Source: Anagrus nilaparvatae
Taxonomy: Eukaryota > Arthropoda > Insecta > Hymenoptera > Mymaridae
DNA: 64,000 nt
Assembly (NCBI GenBank): GCA_022575985.1
Contig: JAKSXM010000007.1
Location: 30,010,501-30,074,500, forward strand
Reading direction: 5' to 3'
Shown here: positions 1-11,785 of the stretch, piece by piece
How the letters are laid out: every line of letters starts with the position of its first letter
Numbering within the stretch: position 1 is the stretch's first letter
Position numbers and translations under genes: made by a program
The notes under the pieces: generated by a model
The model's input: only the letters and a program-made list of their open reading frames with translations
The model's database searches: none
Told to the model about the DNA's origin: nothing

Positions 1-205
1 TATTTACGATCATCTTTATGTATTAATATTTGTCGAAACATCTGTTTGATATCTGAGACATATACATAACGATATGTCATCCAGTGAAATAACAGTTCTG
101 CCAGATTTGGTAGTAAATTTGCATCAGTATGTAAAATATCTTTAAAGAAAGATTATTGAAATCTCGGGCAGAAGCGTTAAATACTGTTCTTAATTTTTTA
201 TTTTA
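1..205 (-). pseudogene. BEL/Pao reverse transcriptase fragment
   Basis: Translated on the minus strand, this edge piece reads through the RT stretch that starts KLRTVFNAS and continues to LLPNLAELLFHW and then DIKQMFRQILIHKDD. These are the conserved BEL/Pao RT blocks before the catalytic YxDD motif. The match is colinear with the RT of the other BEL/Pao element at 28.8-29.0 kb. It is cut by the window edge, so the catalytic motif cannot be judged. Confidence 0.8.
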
Positions 206-585
206 ACTATTTTTTTTTTATAATTCTATGATGAGGAATAAAGTAACAAAACAAAAGCATTAAAAATACAGTAGTTTTTGACAAATTACCACTTTAATCA
301 TAGTCTACCACAAAATCAGTATACAGCTTTGAATAATATTGAAGTAATTTAGAGGTTAATTGGTGGAATATTGGAGTGGATGAAAGTGGATGTAAAATAA
401 CTGATACTGTGATTAATATGATGATAAGATGATTTATTAAAACGTGTGTACTGGTATACGGCTGAGTGCGTACTGTCGACTGACAGGTAGCGCTTGATAT
501 TATCTATCTCTTTCTAACATATACATTAAGGCGTGTATACATTATTATATTATAATAAAAGACATATTTACAATAGTTACAATCC
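205..585 (-). other. Insertion in BEL RT, possibly a solo LTR
   Basis: The BEL reading frame stops making sense after SKLVADC (near 590) and resumes at KLRTVFNAS (near 205). Roughly 50 expected residues are replaced by about 380 bp of unrelated sequence. On the minus strand the piece begins with TGTAACTATTG and contains an AATAAA signal near 435, as an LTR would. I could not find matching target duplications or a clear CA end, so solo LTR is only one possibility. Confidence 0.35.
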
Positions 586-589
586 GCAA

Positions 590-1385
590 CAAGCTTGCTA
601 AAAGATGGGTCGCTTAAAAAGCGCTTCTCCATTCTTAAAAGCATATTTTTTGCTACAGTATGTGAGCCAGGAAACTGTAAATTTTTTAGATCTTTAAACT
701 TGAATGGGAACCTGACAACATATCTACCATCCGCGTTCCTGAAATGAGTATTTTTAAAATAGGTTTCGCACTCTTGCTCATCCGGATTAAGCATACGAGA
801 AGAAAAATTCAAAATTTCCTCTTGTCTCCACAAACGTTCCAAATCAAAAGTAATTGAAGATTCAGGTTCATTACAAACAGAAAGACATTTGATCTTATGC
901 GAGTATTGCCAGAGATAATATAATCTAATTTTGTCTTTGTAGCAATAGGATTATCAAGAGCATTTCGTCTCACTTCCCCCTTTTCCCCGTTTTCCCCCGA
1001 AATTTCAATTTGACCCCGCCTGCAAAATCCTGGATCAGCTAGAACTAAAGCCTCAATATGCTTCAAATTTTCATTTTCAGAACTAGTCAATGAGGCATAA
1101 TAAGAAATTTTAGGTAAAACATATGCTTTAATCGTCAAAAAAAAAGTCTGACATAAAACGGGGTTTTATTTGAAATTGAACAATTTTTGTGCACGTATAG
1201 TCATTTTTACCGCTTGCACCTGAAATAGGTATTTTTGTAGAGGTATGATTAGTACACAATCGTTTAAATAAAGACTGGCTTATGAAAGATGCCTGTCAAG
1301 CTTGGTCAACTAAAGCTCTTGCGTGTAATTCATATCCATTTTCATTATTTATTTTGACTGCTGCTATCGACAATAATTTTAGAAA
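590..1385 (-). pseudogene. BEL/Pao aspartic protease and start of RT
   Basis: The upstream part reads RALVDQA followed by QASFISQSLFKRL. This is the BEL/Pao retropepsin active-site region, where families usually have DQGS, so the glycine is already lost and a stop follows. It continues into LPKISYY, LADPGF and IISGNTRIRSN, which are conserved in the C-terminal part of the protease domain. The next frame (842-590) begins MERLWRQEE and contains LNPDEQECETYFKNTHFR and DGRYVVRFPFK, the linker and N-terminal RT block. The frame change near 840 and internal stops show that it is non-functional. Confidence 0.8.
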
Positions 1386-1511
1386 AGAGGATTTTCACAC
1401 AAATTAAGTGAAGTAACATGAGATTTAGTTGAATTACTTGCTCCAGGATCAGAAAAATTAGAATATTTTGTATTTTGATTTAAATTTTGACCTGAATTCA
1501 GATCGGGAGTG

Positions 1512-1730
1512 TTAGAATTTTGAGGTTTGTGTCTTTAGAATATAATTGTCATCATGCAAAGCTTTATGATTTTTTTTATTGCAAATATTACAAAGTGCTT
1601 TCGAAGTGCATCTAGGAAAAAGATGGTTGCCAAGACAATTACAGCACCTTGGTAATGATTTTATAAAATCATACCTTTTAGCAGGTGTTAAATTCTTGTA
1701 ATTATGAGTTTTATGATTTCCTTTGCACAT
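1512..1730 (-). pseudogene. BEL/Pao gag zinc-knuckle region
   Basis: A 72-codon minus-strand frame contains RCCNCLGNHLFPRC followed by LCNICNKKNHKALHDD. This is the double CCHC/CCHH knuckle typical of the BEL/Pao gag C-terminus. Further upstream on the same strand (about 2015-1900) KPPTFKILLQFIES is the preceding gag segment, interrupted by a stop. The corresponding knuckle of the second element lies at 25.65-25.78 kb. Confidence 0.8.
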
Positions 1731-2020
1731 TAAACATTCAATTATATTAATGTCATTATTTTTCGTATTTAATTGGGTATGAAATATCTTAACTTGAGGT
1801 TAAGTAGTAATATTAGAATTTTTAAATTTACTGTAATTAGGATTATTATTGATAATGGAACTTAAACAAGTTTTATGATATCTATATTTTATGATATATT
1901 TTATTTTTTTTACAGAACTATTTTCCTCAATAGATTCTAACATACCAATCTAAGATTCTATAAATTGAAGTAATATTTTAAAAGTTGGAGGTTTTGAAAT
2001 AAAATTAATATTTTGATTTT

Positions 2021-3059
2021 GAAATTGTACTGAGTGATTAGACAAAGATAGATTGCATAATATAAATACTGAGATAGTTCAATAAAGGAATTTGAGACCA
2101 AAGAAACTGCTCTAACATCCAGATGCACCAATGACTCCAATGAATGGAAGCTGACGTAGAATAAGAGATGAGTTGAAGTAGTAGTTGCTAATCAATGTGA
2201 GATAGTTCAATCTGACAAGGATAGCCAGGCCATGAATAGCCACATCTAATTGAGAGAGTACTTTCGGAATATCAAAAAATTCTTAGTAAAAAATTTTAAA
2301 TTAATAAGATCTTTTTTTTTTCAAAGAATTTTTAAAAAAGATAATCAAAAAAATTACCTAAAAAATAAACAATAAAAAAAAAATTCCCAAAAAAGACAAT
2401 TAAAACATTGAAACTAATTAGTTATTTAAACATTAATAATTTTTTTTTTTTTTTAATTTAGAAATTTAATTTTCAAAGAATAAATTTAAATTTAAAGTAT
2501 TTATCTAAAGTAAAAAAGAAAATGTGAAAATATACAATCCTACAATTACCAAATATAGTTTCACAATAATTCATTATTTGCCTTAAAATAAGTAAATATT
2601 ATGTCAGAAATTATTTACTTTTTCTTTAGACAGAATTTGTTGTTTTTTTTTTAAGAATTTAATAGAAAAATTTCAATTAAGTCAAATAAATAGGTTTGAT
2701 AATCTTAATGCAGTGATTGAAAATATGAGAACTATTTTTAATTAATTTTAAAATTTACTGTTAATTAATTTAAAACTTAACTCATTAACGCCGGGGCGGA
2801 GAGTTTTGGAAATGAGCAAAAATAAGTATATTCCCGTATAGATAAGTGGCTAAAAAGTTCCCGATTGTAAAATTTCATGCTCTTTCAGAATCTGACATTA
2901 GTTTTCACCTACAACCCTTAATAATACCCTAAAAACGGGGGTGAAAAAGGTAGGTCAGGCATTATTAGGAAATGTTTGAAAAAATCAATAAAAAAAGTAT
3001 CCAATTATATTGAAAAATGTTTAAAAATAATATTATTTATGTAAATTTAAGTAAACTTC
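2021..3059. other. AT-rich stretch, no gene seen
   Basis: This is mostly A/T homopolymer-rich sequence. I find no coding frame, RNA gene or clear repeat structure, apart from possible residual BEL gag at its left edge. Confidence 0.6.
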
Positions 3060-3565
3060 GTATACATTGAGGTCTTTTAGAGTAAGAATTATGAATTTTT
3101 GGTCAAAAATATTTCCACTCAAAATTCATGTTTATCGTTCTAAAAAACTCTTTTGTAATATCTTGGAAAATTGAAAAATATGTTCGGTTAAAAAATTAAA
3201 TATTATCCGCCTAAAATTCATTTTTCTCACCTTAAAAACCCCCTTGTAAAGTTAAAAGTTAATTTTTTTAAGTTTTATGGTTCGTTATTTTGGAAAATCG
3301 GGTTGAAAAATTTAATATTTTTTAGCCAAAATTCATTTTTTTAGACTTTAAATACTTCCTAGTAATGTGAAAAGTTAATTTTTTAAAGTTTTTCAATTCA
3401 CCATCTTGGAAAATTGGAAAATATGTTGACTGGAAAAATTGAAGGTTTTCCACCGCAATTCATTTTTTTTCGCTTTAAAAATCCTCCTTCTAATGTAAAA
3501 AGTTGATTTTTTCAATCCACCATCTTGGAAAATTGGAAAATATGTTGGGTTGAAAAATTAAAAAT
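3060..3565. repeat. Degenerate tandem repeat, ~120 bp units
   Basis: About four diverged units are marked by recurrences of CATCTTGGAAAATTGGAAAA followed by a short gap and then AATTCATTTTT. The units differ by many substitutions and indels. The same motif, in the form CATCTTGGAAAACCGGAAAA, is the building block of the foldback element that starts 200 bp to the right. The two repeat sets are therefore related. Confidence 0.65.
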
Positions 3566-3771
3566 TTCGTCCTAGACGCGACACGAGTCCTTTATTTTTC
3601 AAGTTGCTCTTAGGAGAGCTATTCCTCCAAGTGCCAAAATTCTGTTTTCGATTTATTAGGTAATTACCTCGGTTTTGCGAGGCCCTGGTGTTCCCTCTCT
3701 TATGACAGTTGCGTAATGAATTCAATTACATTTATGATTAATATTTTAATTTTAATAAGTGGGAACTCTTT

Positions 3772-5260
3772 TACTCTAACAAAAAAAACCACGTAGTTAT
3801 ACTCCCTGGCTCAGAGAGTTTATAACTCCCTAGATCATAGTCATCTCCTGGAATACCTTCGGGATAAAAATGAACCGTACGAGGAAAAGCTGATATCCTG
3901 GAGGTGTAATGTTTAATTTTCCAACAGTTTTCCGATTTTCCAATATGGTGGATCAAAAAACATGAAAATAGAAACTTTCAACATTACCTGGGGGTTTTCG
4001 AGGTCAAGTAAAACGTTTTTAATAATGAAATTTTTCATTTTTTGGCCCCAGCATATTTTCCGGTTTTCCAAGATGGCGGACGAAAAAACATTTCAGAATA
4101 AGCTTTTTACATTACCTGGGGGTTTTCGAAGTCGAGAATAATGTTTTTATTAATGAAAATTTTCATTTTTCGGCCCCAGCAAATTTTCCGGTTTTCCAAT
4201 ATGGCTGACAAAAAAAAATTTTTTAATTTCCATGGTGGTAATGTAAAAAGCTTATTCTGAAATTATTTTTCGTCCGCCATCTCGGAAAGGCGGAACATAT
4301 GCTGGGGCCAAAAAATTAAAAATTCATTAATAAAATCGTTATTCTCGACCTCGAAAACCCTCAGGTTATGTAAAAAGCTTATTCTGAAATGTTTTTTCGT
4401 CCGCCATCTTGGAAAACCGGAAAATTTTCTAGGGCAAAAATTGAAAATTTTCATTAATATAAACGTTTTTCTCGACCTCGAAAACCCACAGGTGATGTAT
4501 AACGCTTATTCTGAAATGTTTTTTCGTCCGCCATCTTGGAAAACTGGAAAATATGCTAGGGCCAAAAAATGAAAAATTTCATAAATAAAAACGTTTTTCT
4601 TGACCTCAAAAACCCCCGGGTAATGTTGAAAGTTTCTATTTTCATTTTTTTTGATCCGCCATCTTGGAAAACCGGAAAATTTTCTAGGGCCAAAAAATGA
4701 AAATTTTCATTCATATAAACGTTTTTCTTGACCTCGAAAACCCCTAGGTAATGTAAAAAGCTTATTCTGAAATGTTTTTTCGTCCGCCTTCTTGGAAAAC
4801 CGGAAAATATGCTGGGGCCAAAAAATGAAAAATTTTGTTAATAAAAACGTTATTCTCGACCTCAAAAACCCCCAGGTTATGTAAAAAGCTTATTCTGAAA
4901 TGTTTTTTCGTCCGCCATCTTGGAAAACCGGAAAATATGCTGGGGCCAAAAAATGAAAAATTTCATTAATAAAAACGTTTTTCTTGACCTCGAAAACCCC
5001 CAGGTAATGTTGAAATTCTATTTTCATGTTTTTTGATCCGCCATATTGGAAAATCGGAAAACTGTTGGAAAATTAAACATTACACCTCCAGGATATCAGC
5101 TTTCTCTCGTACGGTTCATTTTTAACCCGAAGGTATTCCAGGAGATGACAGAAATTTCAGAGAGTTAACTCCCTGTTTTAGGGAGTTTACTCCCTGATTT
5201 AGGGAGTTATAAACTCTCTGAGCCAGGGAGTATAACTACGAGGTTTTTTTTGTTAGAGTA
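3772..5260. mobile_element. Foldback element, 1.49 kb
   Basis: The ends are inverted copies: TACTCTAACAAAAAAAACC at 3772 is mirrored by GGTTTTTTTTGTTAGAGTA ending at 5260. A longer inverted match follows, covering the ACTCCCTGGCTCAGAGAGTT and TCATCTCCTGGAATACCTTC blocks. The interior is an array of ~120 bp units on both arms, each with a CCGCCATCTTGGAAAACCGG core and GACCTCGAAAACCCCCAGG. If the outer TA belongs to the target, the element has a TA duplication as Tc1/mariner-type MITEs do. No coding capacity is seen. Confidence 0.8.
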
Positions 5261-5734
5261 TCCCTACTTTTTCTATAATTTTTATACTAATTTTATTTGC
5301 GTGTATTAGTTAACATTTTACTTAATTTGTATCGGTTTTTATATGTTGAAAACTCGCATCGAGATTCCAACTAAACTTAACATTTAAACGTTTTAACTTT
5401 CAATTTGTAACAATTATATTATATAAAATTTTTGTGTTTGGTTTTTAATATTTTATTGTAATTTTCTATGTTTAAATGCATACGAAGCCAATTAAAGTTA
5501 AAAATATCAAGGTGTCGTGCTATTTTTGTTTTGTTAATATTTTTTATATTGTATAAATTAAAACAACTATTATTTAAAGTGATTTTGGATTTTGTTAAAT
5601 TCATTTTATAGTCGCATTTGCGATAGGTGCGGGTATGTTAATTCAAAAACATGTGTTTTTAAATACTAGTAAGACATTATAAATAATTAATAGTCTGCGT
5701 GAAGATATGCAGAATATACAAATCGTTAGAATTA
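5261..5734. other. AT-rich spacer, no gene seen
   Basis: The short frames here have no recognisable domain. I see no repeat or RNA gene. Confidence 0.5.
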
Positions 5735-5973
5735 TATCTCCGACAGATTCAATGTTACCATTAAAAATAACACAATAGTATGTACTGTTGTAAAAGCAAG
5801 GAGGGCCGAAGGCCCCATGCGCCAATTTTTATGTGTTTTATAACCATTTCTCGTTATAAGGCACCCCTAGGGTTAGGTTAGGTTAGGTTAGCCGGGGGGA
5901 GGCGCAAGGGTGCACTTAATTACATTTTAAACCCATAAAAAATATTTAAATTGGTATTGAATCTGTCGGAGAT
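5735..5973. mobile_element. Small inverted-repeat element
   Basis: ATCTCCGACAGATTCAATG at the left end is matched by CATTGAATCTGTCGGAGAT-like sequence at the right end (one or two mismatches), giving a ~239 bp unit. Its centre holds the four GGTTA copies and a GC-rich block (GCCGGGGGGAGGCGC). The size and structure suggest a MITE, but no target duplication could be fixed. Confidence 0.5.
5871..5890 (+). repeat. (GGTTA)4, insect telomere-type motif
   Basis: Four perfect tandem GGTTA pentamers, the same permutation as the insect telomere repeat TTAGG. The run is short and sits inside a small inverted-repeat element, so it is an interstitial occurrence and not a chromosome end. Confidence 0.7.
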
Positions 5974-6637
5974 GTAGGAGTAACCGAAGAAAAATTAACT
6001 TCATCTCAGATAGTAATTAAGTTACAATCTAAGCCATTCTTTTTTTGCCCCTTTAGTTGAAAACGTACTTTTTTCCGAGGGAGTGAAGAATGCATCTTAC
6101 GCATAGCCTTCGGCATCGGACTAAAGGATTATGTGAAGACTCTACCTTGCATTATCGGCAATGAAATCATCGATTTAAACTATAATCCACGATTGCACGT
6201 TAAAAATGTACTACTTATTTAATAATTTAAATTACATTTTTTTTTTTTAATATGCACTGGTATATGGCGTATTTAACCCCGAACATCAAAGGGTATCACG
6301 AACAATTTTTTCTGATTTTCGGTCAAGATTAATATCTAATTCGATGGAAAACCCTTTCCTGCAAAAAAATCGTCATGATTGTTAGAAAATCCCAAAGAGA
6401 TACAATTTTTTATGACAATCAAAACGAAAGTTTCTAGTTATTTATGTTGCATATTGGTCTCAAGTTATCTTTTTTTAAGACCTACTCTAACCAAAAAAGG
6501 TTCCTTATTTCAAAGATTAAATTAGTTTCTGAATGCCTTTTCATAAAATAATCTATTTCTATATCTTGGGGTTCCTTATAAGAAACATCAGGTTTCAGTT
6601 TCGGGAAATATTTTTTTTAAATATAATCTTTCCCTAT
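5974..6637. other. No gene seen
   Basis: This is non-repetitive AT-rich sequence with one slightly GC-richer patch (6060-6200). No convincing coding frame or RNA structure is found. Confidence 0.5.
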
Positions 6638-7547
6638 TACACTATGAAAATTTTTTATTATGAAATCACAAAAAAAGTAATGGAAATAAACTTCATGAGC
6701 AAAAGTTTTGTAAAATTTACAAAACAATAGATTTGTAAATTCACAAACATCACTTTGTATTTTCGCAAAAGTAATTGTGCGATTTTAACAAACAAAATTT
6801 TTGTAAAATCACATTTTAAAAAAATATTAAAAAATTTTTTAAAATTTATTATCTTAATTATTTTTATACTTAAAATTTCTATAGTTTTTAATCACGTATA
6901 TTTTTTTATTATTTAAATTTAAAGTAAACAAACTGTATATTAAAAATAAATTTTATTCTATATTATTTTTTTTTTTAATTAATTAATTTTTTTTTTTATT
7001 TGCTTTGACCTGTTTGCGAACCCGAGACTTCAGCATATCAGCTTCACGATTTACCATCATGCTAAAGAAGAGTTGACAATATATTTAAAAAAAAAAAAAG
7101 GTCATTACCTCTTGCTTATTAACATCCATTTGTCATAAAAAATGAATGCGATTATGCCACGATAAGTAATTGATGTGCAATTTGAGCCATTTTTTATTTT
7201 CTTAGTCAAAGTTCGTATTATACAAGAGTTTTATTTGATTCATAGCCCATTTTTCATAGTAAAATTATGGGAAGAAAATTATATTTATATTATCAATCAT
7301 TACTGGGCATAAAATTTTTTTATTGTTGTCTTTAAAAATTTGGTTTTGAAAGAACTCAGAGCGAGAACTTGATTTTTCATCTCTTTTTTAATTTGAGTAT
7401 AAGGCTTGTACGTTTACAAAATCTTTAGGGATTCACAAAGAAATTTTATTTTTCAATAAAATTTGTGATTTTACAAGCGCTTTGTAATTTTACAAAACTT
7501 ATACTATGTAAATTTTTTTTTTAATCTCAAAAAATTTTTACAGTGTA
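6638..7547. mobile_element. MITE with TACACTRTRAAAATTTTTT ends
   Basis: The left end TACACTATGAAAATTTTTT is mirrored by AAAAATTTTTACAGTGTA at the right. Sub-terminal inverted matches follow, built around GTTTTGTAAAATTTACAAA. The element is about 910 bp with no coding capacity. The terminal CACTGT/ACAGTG with flanking TA fits a Tc1/mariner-like non-autonomous element. Confidence 0.6.
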
Positions 7548-8264
7548 GGTTAACTCCACCTCCTTAAAATTAAAAACTTATATTAAATAAATATTAAATT
7601 AATATATATTAAATTAATCAAAATTAATACTTAAGTTTTTTCAAATCTTAATTTAGATAATTAATATACAAAAGTTGTTGATAAAGTAGATAAAATATTA
7701 AACGCGTTTTACTAAAATCGCTATAATTTCGGCCGAGTCATTTTGTGAAAAAAATAATAGTGAACATCCTGATTATGTTTCCAACACAATTATAAAAATG
7801 TTAAGCTATTTTATATAGAAGTAAAGAATTTGAGCTAAGCATGGTAATGCATGCTTCACTCAGACTAATAAACCAAAATTGATTCTTAAATTCTTTCAAA
7901 TTTCGGTATACATAAATAGTATTAGCTATTTATAAGCATTAATAACGCGAAAGTGCAGATTTCTATATTATGCATAATGTAAAATAGATTCAATATAATA
8001 TAAATAAAATATAGATAAAATAGCTATAATTTCGGCTCGACGATACATTTTGTAAAGAAAAAAAAAATAATAGTGAATATCCTGATAAAATTTCGAATAA
8101 AACTGTATAAATTTTATTTACATTTATACAGCCAGTTTAGCACAAACTAACTCCTCACCTGAAATTAATCATATGCTACAGTATACTCTCGTAAACGTGC
8201 TGTAGAACCTTCTGAGGTACATTCGGAGAACATTCGAACCGAAAGTAAATTTAGAACATGAGTC
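7548..8264. other. AT-rich stretch with short direct repeats
   Basis: Two similar passages (around 7690-7800 and 8010-8110) share GCTATAATTTCGGC and AATAATAGTGAA-CATCCTGA, suggesting an old local duplication. A GCATGCTTCACTCAGACTAATAA block at 7850 recurs near 16450, outside the right arm of the giant palindrome. No gene is seen. Confidence 0.45.
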
Positions 8265-8545
8265 CGAATGTACTTCAGAATATTCTATAGAACATTAAAT
8301 GATTATTTTTTTTTTTTTTTTAATAAACAAAGATTATGCAGAATAAGGGTATATATAATCAGTTTTTAACATATTATTATTTAATTATGTATTTTATTAA
8401 AATTATTACATTATTAATATTTTTTACATATTTTTATTTATTTTTGATATTATTTTTACTTTTTACAAATTTTATTACGAATAATATCAATTTTTAATTT
8501 TAGCATCAAAAAGTATGAAGAAATATTTAATACACACTGTAAAAA

Positions 8546-10677
8546 ATACCCTGCCAACTAGCTGGCACTGAGGTTCCTCAAACAATGAGCTGTAATCTTA
8601 ATTTACAACAAATATTATTGATTACAACCATGCAATTATACGCATACATTTTTCGTTTTTAGTAGCTGGTAAAGTAGATTATTAAGATCATTTTGTTATT
8701 AAAGTGAAAATTCTAGCGTCCATGGATTGGTCGCGCCGGCGTTAATGGATTTTAAATCATTTTTGCATAATTAAAAAGAGACAAATATAAAAAAAGCTAA
8801 TTTTATTTTTTTTTATATAATTTTATTTTATTAGAATATATAATTATCCCTTAATAATTAAAATATTGGGTAACATGATTTTTTTGTTTTGTCAAGGAAA
8901 TGGTTGGTAACGATGCGAAAATTACAAATATTCGCTCAATTATTATAAAAAGATAGGAGTTTTTACCAGTATTTATAATAATTTCTTATAATTTATTTTC
9001 TCAGTTACTTCTTGCATTTGACCAATCTTCCGCAACAATGATAATAATAATAATAATAATAATAATATTTTGTAATAAAAAAAATAACCACATTAATTGC
9101 TTCAAGATTTTAACATTATTTATATTATTTCTATTAATCACAAAATAATGAATTATTTAATTCTATAAATTGTTTGTTTCTTTAAAAAATGCCAATATAA
9201 CTTTTAAATCTTAATTTTAAAATGCAAACATAACCATTTAATATTTTTAGGCTGTTTATTATTGTTTATAATTTCATTAAGCTGCATGCATAAATAAACA
9301 TAGCAACGAGCAAAATAATCCAAGGAAGTCAAAAAGAGGCAAGATTTCCATCACTCTTTCTTGTGTGTTATAATTTATATGAAAATAAAAATAAAAATTG
9401 TGATCGGATACAAAAAATTACTATAAACTAAATTTCTAAAACTTGTACTCTCATTAAAATAAATTAGATATGTCCAATACGAAAAATAAATTTGATGTTT
9501 TATGTATTTTTTTGTAACGAAGATTTTGGAGAAAAAAATTTTCAAAAAATTAATTATCAGATTCAAGATATCGAGTAAAAAACATACTTTCAAGTATAAG
9601 TACTTTCATGGAAATGAATGAGGTATTACATCCAAATTAAAAAAAAAAAAGTATTTTGAGATTTTTTTAATAAAAAAATTTTTGGAAAAAAAAGTTAGCT
9701 TTTCATTCGATAATTGTTTTGAAATATCACTGGTTACAATATTTTAAAATATTAGTACTTTCATAGAATTAAATGAGGTATTACACCAAAAAAAAAAATA
9801 AATATTGCAGTTTTTTTTATTTTTCTTTTTTTTTTAATTTTGAGAAAAAAATTTTGAAAAAATTCAGTATCAGTTCCAAAAAATTACTGTAAACGAGGTT
9901 CTTAAAACTAGTACTTCCATGGAAATAAATTAGGTACTACGTCCAATAAGAAAAAAAAAATTGGTATTTTTTGTATTTTTTTGTGAAAAAAATTTTAGAA
10001 AAAAAATTTTCAGAAAATTAAGTATCCGATTCAAAATATCATGAGAAAACCATACTTTCAAATATAAGTACCTTCGTGGAAATGAATGAGGTATTACACC
10101 CAAATAAAAAAAAAAAAAGGGGTTTTGAGATTTTTTTAATAAAAAAATTTTTGGAAAAAAAATTAGGTCTTAATTCGATAATGGTTTTGAAATATCACTG
10201 GTTACAATATTTTCAGATACTAGTACTTTCATAGAATTAAATGAGGTATTACACCAAAAAAAAAAAATATATTGCAGTTTTTTTTATTTTTCTTTTTTTT
10301 TAATCTTGAGAAAAAAATTTTGAAAAAACTAAGTATCAGATCCAAAAAATTACTATAAACAAGGTTCTTAAAACTAGTACTTACATGGAAATAAATTAGG
10401 TACTACGTCCAAAAAGAAAAAAAAAATTGGTATTTTTTGTATTTTTTTGTGAAAAAAATTTTAGAAAAAAAATTTTCAGAAAATTAAGTATCTGATTCAA
10501 AATATCATGTGAAAACCATACTTTCAAATATAAGTACTTTCGTGGAAATAAATGAGGTGTTACATCCAAATTAAAAAAAAAAAAAGTACCTCGAGCTTTT
10601 TTGGTGAAAAAATTTTTGAAAAAAAAATTAGGTCTTAATTCCATAATGTTTGTGAAATATCACCGATTACATACATA

Positions 10678-10713
<36 letters not shown>

Positions 10714-10830
10714 GACTTTCTTTAAAACCCGGTTTTTTAGCTTCCTGGGGTCCCAAAACGTGCTTTTATGCCAAAAAATAGAAAATCAAATTTTGACCTA
10801 ACACAATGGTTCCTCTTTGAGGAACCAAAA
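8546..10830. repeat. Left inner arm of giant palindrome
   Basis: It starts with AATACCCTGCCAACTAGCTGG and ends with GGTTCCTCTTTGAGGAACC. It contains a ~480 bp tandemly duplicated module whose signposts are GAAATGAATGAGGTATTACA and long A/T runs. An ATA trinucleotide run lies at 9040-9068 and an (AC) run of about 14 units at 10680-10709. It is mirrored by 11607-13841. Confidence 0.8.
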
Positions 10831-11606
10831 TTCTTGTCCGGGTAGTTACTAACCAGGTAATATTGACAATCCTGATAATAAATTTACTCATCCTATATAG
10901 TTAAATTACTATCCTGATAGTAAATTTACTACTTAGTTATAATTAAATCATAAAAATATAAGAAAAAAATGAATTATTTTTTACAAAAAACAGCCTAAAC
11001 TTAAAGAGTTAAGCATAACCTTAAAAGCACTTTATTTACATAAATCTATCAATTTATTTGTTGCCAGATATGCAAAATGTGAAACAATCAATTTATTATT
11101 TGGTTTAATTAATATACCAAAAGTATGATGCAAGATAAGGACACGCACCACAGCAACACCGCATACACAAACTATACGATCATGAATTGCATCGCAAAAG
11201 CCGCGAAAGAGAACCTAGCCTAACATTTCGTGCAATGTTTATATTAGGTGATCGGTGCAACTCCTGGCCCTTCTAAATATATATATTTTGCAATAAAATT
11301 TTTGTATTAATTAAATCAGTTTATAGTTTAATTCTTTCAAGTTTTGCATTCAAATATCAGTTGACAAATAAATAGTTAAATAGTTTTAAATAAATTGATA
11401 GATTTATGTAAATAAAGTGCTTTTAAAGCTTTTCTTGAATCTTAAAGTTTAGACTGTTTTTTGTGAAAAATAATTCATTTTTTTCTTATATTGTTATATA
11501 AACAAGATTTGTGTGCAGTGTTAACTTATTTAATAAACATCAATTAACCAATTTTTTACAGATGAGTATAATGCAGTGTTATAAAAAATACTAATATTTT
11601 TCATGA
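10831..11606. other. Central spacer of giant palindrome
   Basis: The ~776 bp between the inner arms is itself partly palindromic: 10935-11070 is mirrored by about 11385-11495 (AGCACTTTATTTACATAAATC against its complement). It also holds, at 10828-10945, a partial copy of the short MITE found at 14335-14494. No gene is seen. Confidence 0.6.
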
Positions 11607-11723
11607 TATTGGTTCCTCAAAGAGGAACCATTGTGTTAGGTCAAAATTTGATTTTCTATTTTTTGGCATATAAGCACGTTTTGGGACCCCAGGAAGCTAA
11701 AAAACCTGTTTTTAAAAAAAGTC

Positions 11724-11785
<62 letters not shown>

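Larger units (their letters stand above)
1..2020 (-). mobile_element. BEL/Pao LTR retrotransposon relic
   Basis: Reading leftwards, the minus strand gives, in order, the end of gag (about 2015-1900), a gag zinc knuckle (1730-1512), an aspartic protease region (about 1385-810), the linker into reverse transcriptase (842-590) and the first RT palm block (about 205-1). This is the BEL/Pao gag-pol order. Stops and frame changes are scattered through all parts, and the RT is broken by a foreign piece at about 205-585. The element runs off the left window edge, so RNase H, integrase and one LTR are not visible. A second BEL/Pao element lies on the plus strand at 22.4-32.5 kb. Confidence 0.85.
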
